Positions 1 to 5,218 of a stretch of 5,218 bases of DNA are shown here, in pieces (the stretch's first letter is position 1; every line of letters begins with the position of its first letter). The notes beneath the pieces were generated by a model. It had not been told where the DNA came from, searched no databases, and was given only the letters and a program-made list of their open reading frames with translations. The DNA comes from Oscillospiraceae bacterium (GTDB lineage Bacteria > Bacillota > Clostridia > Oscillospirales > UBA929). The position numbers and the translations under genes are program-made. The stretch covers positions 1-5,218 of the forward strand of contig JAITDM010000041.1 in the NCBI GenBank assembly GCA_031282535.1, given 5' to 3'.

Positions 1-592
1 CCACGCCGTCCATACAGAACACAGCGTTGATCGTCGGGTCGGCTTGCAACTGGGCGGCCATGTTCTTGGTGGCCTCGATCTGGTCGCCTTTGTCATTGAC
101 CTTGGCGGCGACCTTGACCTGCGGTGCCTTTGTGGCGCAGTAGTTCTCAAAGCCGCGCACGCGCGACTCGGAGTTCTCCGCGCCGACCGTATACAGCAGG
201 GCCACGTTGGCGCCGCTCGGCATGATTTGCGCGAAGTACGCGGCGGCGCGGGCGCCAGCCTCCTCGTTGCCCGTCGAGAGATACGAGGGTCTGAGCGAGT
301 CTGGTGAGTCGGAGTCGAACGTCACGACCTGAATGCCCTGCCGGATCGCGTTGTCGATCGGTTCTTTGAGTGCGTCGGCGTTCACACATGTGATCGCGAT
401 GCCCTTCGGCTTTTTGGCCGCCACTTCCTCAAATACGCTGACCTGCTTGGCCACGTCGGCGGTCGGGTCGCCGGAATACACCGTCTTGACGCCGTACTGG
501 TTCGCCGCGTCCTGGAAACCCTCAAAGCACGTCTTCCAATAGTCGATGCCGGACAAGAAGGAGATCATGTAGTACTCCTCGCCCGGGTCGCC
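1..592 (-). repeat. Tandem repeat unit B (partial, cut by window edge)
   Basis: Codons 354-550 of the binding protein gene, in the same frame as unit A. The residue pairs that differ (A/B) are G83/N384, I90/V391, K133/N434, A136/R437, D137/Q438, A140/Q441, I152/L453, Q167/R468, E174/Q475, S175/I476 and G178/S479. All motifs named for unit A in the overlapping part, including TFDSDSPDS and CMDGV, are unchanged, so both domains probably bind the same or very similar ligands. Confidence 0.95.
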
Positions 593-1651
593 GGTGAGAG
601 CGCCGGGTCTGGCGACCGGCGCCTGGGATCCTCCGCTCACGTAATAGTCGTCCACATTGGCCTTGGTGACGATCGTGACGCCTGTGTCGACAAACGAGGG
701 CGGGAGCTTCTTTGGTAGGCTGTGGGCCAGGTCGAAGAGGAAGCGCATGGACCAATAGCCCATGTTGTAGGTGCCCTGGGCGACAGTCGCCTCAATCTGG
801 CCGGATTTGATCATGTCGAGCACCGCCGAATCCGTGTCGAACGACAGCACCTTGATGCCTTGCAGGCCGGACTCGGCCACAGCCGTCGGGCCGGCGACGC
901 CCGCCACGCCGTCCATGCAGAACACGGCGTTGATCGTCGGGTCGGCTTGCAGCTGGGCGGCCATGTTCTTGGTGGCCTCGATCTGGTCGCCTTTGTCGTT
1001 GACCTTGGCGGCGACCTTGACCTGCGGCGCCTTTGTGGCGCAGTAGTTCTCAAAACCGCGCACGCGCGACTCGGAGTTCTCCGCGCCGACTGTGTACAGC
1101 AGGGCCACATTGGCGCCGCCCGGCATGCTCTCGGCGAAATATGCCGCGGCCTGCGCGCCGGCTTCCTCGTTGCCCGTGGACAGATACGACGGGCGGATGG
1201 AATCGGGCGAGTCGGAATCAAACGTCACGACCGCGATGCCATCCGCGATGGCCTTGTCGATCGGCTCTTTGAGCGCGTCGGCGTTTACGCACGTGATCGC
1301 GATGCCCTTCGGCTTTTTGGCCGCCACTTCCTCGAACACGCTGACCTGCTTGGCCACGTCGGCGGTCGGGTCGCCGGAGTATATCGTCTTGACGCCGTAC
1401 TGACCGGCGGCGTCCTGGAAACCCTCGAAGCATGTCTTCCAGTAGTCGATGCCGGACAGGAAGGAGATCATGTAATACTCCTCGCCCGGATCGCCGACAA
1501 GCAGGCCGGATGCATCCCCGCCGCCGGGCCGCTGCGTGTTTTGCTGTCCGTCATTTCCGGTCGTCGGTTCGGGCTGCGACTCGTCCGAACACCCGGACAG
1601 CACAGCCATCGCCAGCATCATCGCCAGCACCATTGCCAAAATTCTTTTCAT
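1..1651 (-). CDS. Tandem-domain sugar ABC transporter substrate-binding lipoprotein (3' end outside window)
   Basis: This gene encodes an extracytoplasmic binding protein of the RbsB/Peripla_BP_4 type that should capture a sugar or related ligand for the ATPase and permease encoded upstream. Translation from ATG at 1651 is open to the left edge (550 codons seen). Residues 1-20 are a lipoprotein signal peptide with lipobox LSGC and lipidated Cys21. Residues 22-52 are a hydrophilic tether rich in Q, P, G and D. Unit A is residues 53-338: first strand MISFLSGIDYW (61-71), hinge/ligand-type motif TFDSDSPDS (143-151), TGN (159-161), VGAENSESRVRGF (188-200), CMDGV (245-249), FDTD (272 and 274 are Asp) and VAQG with Gln292. 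These sit where RbsB carries its sugar-binding Asp, Arg and Gln residues; this correspondence is by motif, not structure. A short linker (339-353, with S, G, P, A) leads straight into unit B, which begins at residue 354 and repeats unit A with 11 substitutions in 197 residues. Unit B has no signal peptide, start or stop before it. Normal family length is about 300-350 residues, so this is a genuine double-length protein. The ligand is unknown. Confidence 0.93.
   Translation of the reverse strand, partial: MKRILAMVLAMMLAMAVLSGCSDESQPEPTTGNDGQQNTQRPGGGDASGLLVGDPGEEYYMISFLSGIDYWKTCFEGFQDAAGQYGVKTIYSGDPTADVAKQVSVFEEVAAKKPKGIAITCVNADALKEPIDKAIADGIAVVTFDSDSPDSIRPSYLSTGNEEAGAQAAAYFAESMPGGANVALLYTVGAENSESRVRGFENYCATKAPQVKVAAKVNDKGDQIEATKNMAAQLQADPTINAVFCMDGVAGVAGPTAVAESGLQGIKVLSFDTDSAVLDMIKSGQIEATVAQGTYNMGYWSMRFLFDLAHSLPKKLPPSFVDTGVTIVTKANVDDYYVSGGSQAPVARPGALTGDPGEEYYMISFLSGIDYWKTCFEGFQDAANQYGVKTVYSGDPTADVAKQVSVFEEVAAKKPKGIAITCVNADALKEPIDNAIRQGIQVVTFDSDSPDSLRPSYLSTGNEEAGARAAAYFAQIMPSGANVALLYTVGAENSESRVRGFENYCATKAPQVKVAAKVNDKGDQIEATKNMAAQLQADPTINAVFCMDGV
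904..1495 (-). repeat. Tandem repeat unit A, the part with a visible partner
   Basis: Codons 53-249 of the binding protein gene (N-terminal unit). They align with 1-592 at a constant offset of 903 bp without a single indel. By hand count 64 of 592 bases and 11 of 197 residues differ, so most differences are synonymous. The rest of this unit (593-903, encoding the C-terminal part of the domain and the linker) has its partner beyond the left edge. Confidence 0.95.
1592..1651 (-). other. Type II (lipoprotein) signal peptide
   Basis: Residues 1-20 of the binding protein have a basic start (MKR), a Met/Ala/Leu-rich hydrophobic core (4-17) and the lipobox LSGC, with Cys21 encoded by TGT at 1589-1591. 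This predicts lipid anchoring of the mature tandem protein to the outer face of the cytoplasmic membrane. The following Gln/Pro/Gly-rich stretch is a typical flexible tether. Confidence 0.9.
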
Positions 1652-1661
1652 CCCGAAAAAA

Positions 1662-1667
1662 CCTCCT
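1662..1667 (-). promoter_or_regulatory. Ribosome binding site of the binding protein gene
   Basis: AGGAGG on the minus strand lies 10 bases before the ATG at 1651. It supports this start over the ATG at 1670, which is upstream of the site and in another frame. Confidence 0.8.
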
Positions 1668-1702
1668 CATGATTTTTGTGTTTTTGAATTGTTTGGAACC
1701 GG

Positions 1703-1726
1703 GGCGGGCCCGGCGTCGGGCCCGCC
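1703..1726 (-). other. Perfect 10-bp GC hairpin between permease and binding protein genes
   Basis: The arms 1703-1712 (GGCGGGCCCG on the plus strand) and 1717-1726 (CGGGCCCGCC) are exact reverse complements around a 4-base loop. It begins 34 bases past the permease stop codon. The minus-strand RNA after it is A/C-rich with no U-run, so it is not a standard intrinsic terminator. A role as an mRNA 3'-end stabiliser or processing site, raising binding-protein output relative to permease, is inferred from similar arrangements in other transporter operons. Confidence 0.75.
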
Positions 1727-1759
1727 GCTGCGGCCGTCGATTTGTCCGCGGGGGAAAGG

Positions 1760-2752
1760 TCACGCCTTCTTGCGGTGCGAAAGATAGTCCAACGTCACGG
1801 CGAACACGAGGATCGCGCCGGTCACGAAATCCTGCCAGTAGACGGAGACATTCAACATGACCAGCGACGAGTTGATGATGTTGAGCAAAATCACGCCGAG
1901 CACCGCGCCGAGTACACTGCCCACGCCACCCGACATGGACGTGCCCCCGATGACGGCCGCCGAGATCGCGCGGGTCTCCGCGCTCAGGCCGAGCTGCGGC
2001 GTGGCGACGTTGAATCGCGCCAGGCTCAGGATACCGGCTAGGGTCGAGAGCAGGGCGCACAGAATATATACGCCGATCTTGACCCTGTCCACATTGATGC
2101 CGGACAGCCTCGCGGCTTTCTCGTTGCTGCCGACATAGAACACCTTGCGAAACGCGTTGGAGTTCTTCATAAGCAGGTCGGCGGCGATGGAAATCGCGAT
2201 AAAGATCACGAACAACGTGGGGACCTCTAGAATCGAGCCAGTGCCGAGGAATTTGAACGGGCCCGGCAGCCCGCCCATCGAGAGAGGCGACCCCTTTGTA
2301 AATATGTAGGCCCCGCCACGCGCGAGACTCATCATGCCCAGCGTGACAATGAATGGAGGTAATTTAACTTTACTTACCATTAGTCCATTGAATAGGCCGA
2401 TGAGCAGCCCCGAGAGCAGTGTGACCAACACCGCCACCCAGATGTTGACGCCCTGCAGGAACAGGCCGCCTGTGATCACGCAGGCCAGCGCCGACACCGA
2501 CCCGACGGACAGCTCAATCCCGCCCAGGACCAGCACGACCGTAAGTCCGATTGCCATCAGCCCGTCGGTAGAAAGTCCGATCGCAATCGCGCGGAGATTG
2601 CTCCACAGGAGGAATTTCGGTTCGATCGCCGAAACGATCACAAATGTCAGTACAATGATTAGGAACACGCTGGCTTCGCGCCGCGCAAATAGTTTTTTCA
2701 GCAATTCCAGCGCAGGGTTGGCACCGTTTGGCTTTGTGGCTTTCTCATCCAA
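1760..2752 (-). CDS. CUT2-family sugar ABC transporter permease (RbsC-like)
   Basis: Integral membrane subunit (BPD_transp_2 family) that should form a homodimeric channel with the ATPase encoded just upstream. With the TTG start at 2752 it has 330 residues, normal for RbsC-type permeases. It has a charged cytoplasmic N-terminus (to about residue 26), then about eight to ten hydrophobic segments. Family landmarks are LGGIELSVGSV (about 76-86), LPPFIVTLGMMSLARG in the middle, the cytoplasmic GSNEKAARLSGI loop, which should contact the ATPase, and AAVIGGTSMSGGVGSVLGA near the C-terminus, ending in a basic tail SHRKKA. Start choice: GGGAGG at 2761-2766 lies 8 bases before TTG 2752. The frame also opens with GTG at 2761, but that codon overlaps the same Shine-Dalgarno and has none of its own. 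The TTG start overlaps the ATPase stop by 8 bases, so translation is probably coupled. A short AT-rich patch sits at about 2348-2396. Confidence 0.92.
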   Translation of the reverse strand: MDEKATKPNGANPALELLKKLFARREASVFLIIVLTFVIVSAIEPKFLLWSNLRAIAIGLSTDGLMAIGLTVVLVLGGIELSVGSVSALACVITGGLFLQGVNIWVAVLVTLLSGLLIGLFNGLMVSKVKLPPFIVTLGMMSLARGGAYIFTKGSPLSMGGLPGPFKFLGTGSILEVPTLFVIFIAISIAADLLMKNSNAFRKVFYVGSNEKAARLSGINVDRVKIGVYILCALLSTLAGILSLARFNVATPQLGLSAETRAISAAVIGGTSMSGGVGSVLGAVLGVILLNIINSSLVMLNVSVYWQDFVTGAILVFAVTLDYLSHRKKA

Positions 2753-4262
2753 TCTTCTCACCTCCCGCCGTCTGAGACGCGCCGCCTGACGCGAGCCTCA
2801 TGATGTTCTCCTCGCTGATGGCGCGGCCCGACAGTGCGCCGGACACGCGGCCCTCGTGTATAACGACGACCCTGTCGCTGATACCGATGACTTCCGGGAG
2901 CTCGGACGAGATGACGATGACGCCCACGCCCTGCTCGGCGAGACCGCGCAGCAACTGGTGTATCTCGGCCTTCGCGCCGACGTCGATCCCGCGGGTCGGT
3001 TCGTCCATGATGATGATGCTGGGGGAGATGGAAAGCCATTTGCCGACGAGGCACTTCTGCTGGTTGCCGCCGCTGAGGCTGCTGATCAGGTAGTCGACGC
3101 CGGGGATCTTGATCGCCAGCCGCCGCACGTACGTGTCGGCAAGCGCATTTTCTTTCCGCGCGTCGATGAGAAACCCGCGCGAGATCGCCTTGAGATTGGC
3201 GCTCGACATGTTGCTCTTGATGCTCATCTCGGTGAATAAGCCTTGAGATTTTCTATCTTCAGTGAGGTAACAAACCCCGCGCGACACAGCGTCGCGGAAG
3301 GATTTGAAACTGACGGCCTCACCGAACAGCGTCACCTGGCCGCCGTCGGACGGATCGATCGCGCACAGCGCGCGCATGATTTCGCTGCGTCCGCTGCCGA
3401 CAAGCCCCGCGAAACCGAGGATTTCGCCCCGGTTCAGCGAAAAGCCGACGTCCCGGAATACACCTTTCGACGTCAGCCCCTTGACGCGCAGGATCTCCTC
3501 GCCGGGGCCGGACGACTTGGGCGGATACATGGTCTCGATTTTTCGGCCGACCATCGCGCTGATGATATCGTCGGGCGCGATGTCGGCAATGTCCATGGTC
3601 GAAACGTATTGTCCGTCTTTAAACACCGTCACGCGGTCGCAGATCTCAAAGATTTCCGACAACCTGTGACTGATGCACAGCACGCCGATCCCCTGCGCGC
3701 GCACGTCGCGGACGATGCCGAAGAGTTTTGCGGTTTCCTTGTCGGTCAGCGACGACGTCGGTTCGTCTAGGATCAGCAGTTTGCAGTCCAGCGTGATCGA
3801 CTTGGCGATCTCGATGATCTGCTGCTCGGAGACATTCAGCTCGGACACGGGCGTCCGCGAACTGAACTGGGCATCAAACTTGCGCAGGACCGCGTCGGCA
3901 TCCGCAAAGAGCTTTTTGAAGTTGATGACGTCGCCCTTGCGCGGCAGCCGCCCGATGAAGATGTTCTCGGCGGCGGTGAGGTGCGGACACAGGCTGAGTT
4001 CCTGATGGACGAAGCCGATGCCGATGTCCTGCGCGTCTTTCGGGCTCTTCGGCCGAATCTGTTTGCCGTCGAACACGAGGCGACCGGACGTCGGCGGGAA
4101 CACGCCGCCGATGATGTTCATGAGCGTCGACTTGCCCGCGCCGTTCTCGCCGCACAAGGCGTGAACCTCGCCTTTTTTTACCTGTAACTTCACCTTATTC
4201 AGCGCGAGGGTGCCCGGAAACTGTTTGGATACGTCCTGTATCTCGAGTAAATAGTCAGCCAA
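2745..4262 (-). CDS. Double-cassette sugar ABC transporter ATP-binding protein (RbsA/MglA/XylG type)
   Basis: Cytoplasmic ATPase with two fused nucleotide-binding domains that powers the permease; 505 residues, normal for the CUT2 family. Cassette 1 has Walker A GENGAGKST (38-46), Q-loop HQE (86-88), a degenerate signature NVSEQQ (143-148), Walker B LLILDEPTSSL (162-172) and H-loop His199 (ISHR). Cassette 2 has the altered Walker A GLVGSGRSE (286-294, Arg in place of Lys), the family stretch TEDRKSQGL (334-342), a canonical signature LSGGNQQK (396-403), Walker B IIIMDEPTRGIDVGAK (416-431) and Ser453 where the H-loop His would be. This asymmetry, with intact catalytic residues in cassette 1 and an intact signature in cassette 2, is the normal pattern for the family and does not mean decay. 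The start is TTG at 4262 with AAGGAGG 7 bases upstream. It overlaps the end of the regulator gene by 8 bases, and its own end overlaps the permease start. The substrate cannot be read from the ATPase. Confidence 0.96.
   Translation of the reverse strand: MADYLLEIQDVSKQFPGTLALNKVKLQVKKGEVHALCGENGAGKSTLMNIIGGVFPPTSGRLVFDGKQIRPKSPKDAQDIGIGFVHQELSLCPHLTAAENIFIGRLPRKGDVINFKKLFADADAVLRKFDAQFSSRTPVSELNVSEQQIIEIAKSITLDCKLLILDEPTSSLTDKETAKLFGIVRDVRAQGIGVLCISHRLSEIFEICDRVTVFKDGQYVSTMDIADIAPDDIISAMVGRKIETMYPPKSSGPGEEILRVKGLTSKGVFRDVGFSLNRGEILGFAGLVGSGRSEIMRALCAIDPSDGGQVTLFGEAVSFKSFRDAVSRGVCYLTEDRKSQGLFTEMSIKSNMSSANLKAISRGFLIDARKENALADTYVRRLAIKIPGVDYLISSLSGGNQQKCLVGKWLSISPSIIIMDEPTRGIDVGAKAEIHQLLRGLAEQGVGVIVISSELPEVIGISDRVVVIHEGRVSGALSGRAISEENIMRLASGGASQTAGGEKIG
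2761..2766 (-). promoter_or_regulatory. Ribosome binding site deciding the permease TTG start
   Basis: GGGAGG on the minus strand, inside the last codons of the ATPase gene, lies 8 bases before TTG 2752. It overlaps the competing GTG at 2761-2759 by one base, which argues against that upstream start. The ATG at 2748 is in another frame. Confidence 0.7.
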
Positions 4263-5218
4263 CTCTGTTCCTCCTTGCCGGTGGGGTCGCGACGTAACCG
4301 CCGGACTCGATAAACGATTTCAAAATGAACGACGCGGCGCCGATGGCGGTTGCGTCGCCGCCGCGCATCCCGACGACGATCCGCACCTTGCGTCCGGCGT
4401 GCTTCATCTGGCGCTGGCGGACCACCTCTTTGATGCCGTCCAGCAGGATGTCGCCTGCGTTCGCCACGCCGCCGCCCAGGATGATCAGGTCCGGGTCGAG
4501 CAGGTTGATGTAACTGGCCAGCCCGATGCCGATGTACTCGATGGCCTGGTCGACGATGCCTTTTGCCAACTTGTCGCCAGCTTTGGCCGCATCAAACACC
4601 GTTTTGGCGTCGATGGCGCCGACATTTCCGTCCGCCAGCGACAGGATGAAGGAGGCTTCGTTTTCAACGACGAGCGCCTGTGCCTTGCGGGCAATGGCGT
4701 TGCCCGACGCAAGCGCCTCCAGGCAACCGTTGCTGCCGCAGTCGCAGACCGGCCCGTTCCGGTCGAGCGTGATGTGGCCGAACTCGCCGCTGCTGCCGCA
4801 GCTGCCCCGGTAGATGTCGCCGTCCTCGACGATGGCCGAGCCGATGCCGTGTCCCAGGTTGACACAGATGAAGTAATCGGAGTCCTGCCCCGCCCCAAAC
4901 CACTTCTCGCCCATTGCCAGCGCGCGGTTCGAATTTTCGAGCACGATGTGCATGTCGTAGTGTTCGCGGATTGGGCCGAGCAAATCCACATTTTCCCAGT
5001 GATAATCCGGCGAAAATATGACGCGGCCGTTTTCGGGATCCAGCAGGCCCGGCATACCGACACCCATGCCGATGATCCGCTCACGGTCGATACCACTGGC
5101 GAGGACCGCGCCCTCGATCAGGTTGAGCAGACGGGGGATGATCGTATGCGGCGCACACTCGCTCCCGGTTTTTACCGAGGATTTTCCAAAGATTTTCCCG
5201 CTCTGGTCCATCAGGATG
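4255..5218 (-). CDS. ROK-family transcriptional regulator, 5' end outside window
   Basis: Probably a sugar-responsive repressor of the NagC/Mlc/XylR kind controlling this operon. The frame is open to the right edge (codons for Ile and Leu precede the ATG at 5211), and the visible part begins in the middle of the first ROK strand. The usual DIGGT-type segment and the N-terminal winged-helix DNA-binding domain would therefore lie beyond the edge, and 5211 is not taken as the start. Numbering from that Met: MGVGMPGLLDPENG (49-62), LENSNRALAMGEKWFGAG (91-108), NLGHGIGSAIVEDG (118-131), and the ROK zinc motif with His146, Cys156, Cys158 and Cys163 (GHI...CDCGSNGCLE), then IILGGGVA (243-250). The Asp that serves as catalytic base in ROK kinases (NDxN pattern) is Ser94 here (ENSN), as in repressors such as XylR that carry a non-Asp residue at that place. 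A kinase role is therefore unlikely. The HTH domain itself is not seen, so the regulator call is an inference. Confidence 0.88.
   Translation of the reverse strand, partial: ILMDQSGKIFGKSSVKTGSECAPHTIIPRLLNLIEGAVLASGIDRERIIGMGVGMPGLLDPENGRVIFSPDYHWENVDLLGPIREHYDMHIVLENSNRALAMGEKWFGAGQDSDYFICVNLGHGIGSAIVEDGDIYRGSCGSSGEFGHITLDRNGPVCDCGSNGCLEALASGNAIARKAQALVVENEASFILSLADGNVGAIDAKTVFDAAKAGDKLAKGIVDQAIEYIGIGLASYINLLDPDLIILGGGVANAGDILLDGIKEVVRQRQMKHAGRKVRIVVGMRGGDATAIGAASFILKSFIESGGYVATPPARRNRVG
4270..4276 (-). promoter_or_regulatory. Ribosome binding site deciding the ATPase TTG start
   Basis: AAGGAGG on the minus strand, inside the final codons of the regulator gene (encoding part of its RRN tail), lies 7 bases before TTG 4262. 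No in-frame ATG is available near this point before the conserved LEIQDVSKQFPG start of cassette 1. Confidence 0.85.

Larger units (their letters stand above)
1652..1759 (-). other. 108-bp spacer between permease and binding protein genes
   Basis: This is the only real gap in the operon. Next to the permease stop it is GC-rich and holds a perfect hairpin (1703-1726). The 35 or so bases nearest the ribosome binding site are A/C-rich on the minus strand and should stay unpaired in mRNA. I see no convincing -35/-10 pair and no T-tract, so a separate promoter or terminator is not supported. Confidence 0.7.

Noticed and set aside
1551..1670. Alternative ATG at 1670 just ahead of the binding-protein start
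   Set aside because: It is out of frame with the binding protein and lies upstream of the AGGAGG site. Its continuation runs into low-complexity shadow sequence.
722..1672. Long plus-strand open frame of 316 codons, with a similar shorter one at 44-307
   Set aside because: They are antisense to the binding-protein gene, and appear twice only because the gene is duplicated. The predicted peptides are rich in Arg, Gly, His and Leu with no recognisable domain. The minus-strand frame has clear motifs, a signal peptide and a ribosome binding site.
1703..1726. Intrinsic terminator on either strand
   Set aside because: The hairpin is strong, but no T-run follows it on the minus strand (A/C-rich) or on the plus strand (GC-rich), so termination is not supported.
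4173..4179. Run of seven A on the minus strand in the ATPase gene as a frameshift or slippage site
   Set aside because: It encodes VKK in the expected place before GEVHALCGENGAGKST. The frame is intact on both sides and nothing suggests a functional second frame.
2745..4262. Degenerate Walker A and missing H-loop His in the second ATPase cassette as signs of gene decay
   Set aside because: GxxGxGRSE and a Ser at the H-loop are standard for cassette 2 of RbsA/MglA-type proteins.
4485..5096. 203-codon minus-strand frame and other frames overlapping the ROK gene
   Set aside because: They are Arg/Ser/Thr-rich shadow translations of the ROK coding sequence with no domain signature.

Overview
The window holds most of one ABC sugar-uptake (CUT2, ribose/galactose type) operon. 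Every gene lies on the minus strand, so the transcription order runs from right to left: a ROK-family regulator (5218-4255, 5' end outside the window), a double-cassette ATPase of RbsA/MglA type (4262-2745), an RbsC-type permease (2752-1760), and a lipoprotein substrate-binding protein (1651 to the left edge, 3' end outside). No gene on the plus strand, RNA gene, mobile element or CRISPR array is supported. The long plus-strand open frames are shadows of the GC-rich minus-strand genes.

The DNA is GC-rich. Ribosome binding sites are strong (AAGGAGG, GGGAGG, AGGAGG), and two genes appear to start with TTG. The binding protein has a classic type II (lipoprotein) signal and a low-complexity hydrophilic tether, as is usual where lipoproteins carry solute-binding domains outside a single membrane. 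This fits a GC-rich Firmicutes/Clostridia-like bacterium or a relative. That is an inference; no marker gene is present.

The most unusual object is the binding protein. Its reading frame stays open from the start at 1651 to the left edge (550 codons, already far longer than the roughly 300-350 residues normal for the family). It contains two copies of the same Peripla_BP_4 (RbsB-like) domain in tandem, offset by exactly 903 bp (301 codons) with no indel over 592 aligned bases. By hand count the copies differ at 64 of 592 bases and 11 of 197 residues (about 89 % DNA and 94 % protein identity). It is therefore a diverged, in-frame, apparently selected duplication and not an exact repeat. The second copy is cut by the window edge, so the total number of copies is unknown.

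The first three genes are tightly packed. The ROK/ATPase and ATPase/permease junctions share the same architecture: a Shine-Dalgarno inside the last codons of the upstream gene, then a TTG start overlapping the upstream TGA by 8 bases (TTGGCTGA and TTGGATGA). A 108-bp gap separates permease and binding protein. It holds a perfect 10-bp GC hairpin without a T-tract, probably a processing or stability element that lets the binding protein be made in excess. Functionally, the binding lipoprotein would capture a sugar or related ligand and pass it to a permease homodimer driven by the ATPase. The ROK protein, which lacks the kinase catalytic Asp, probably senses the sugar and controls the operon. 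The sugar cannot be named from this sequence.
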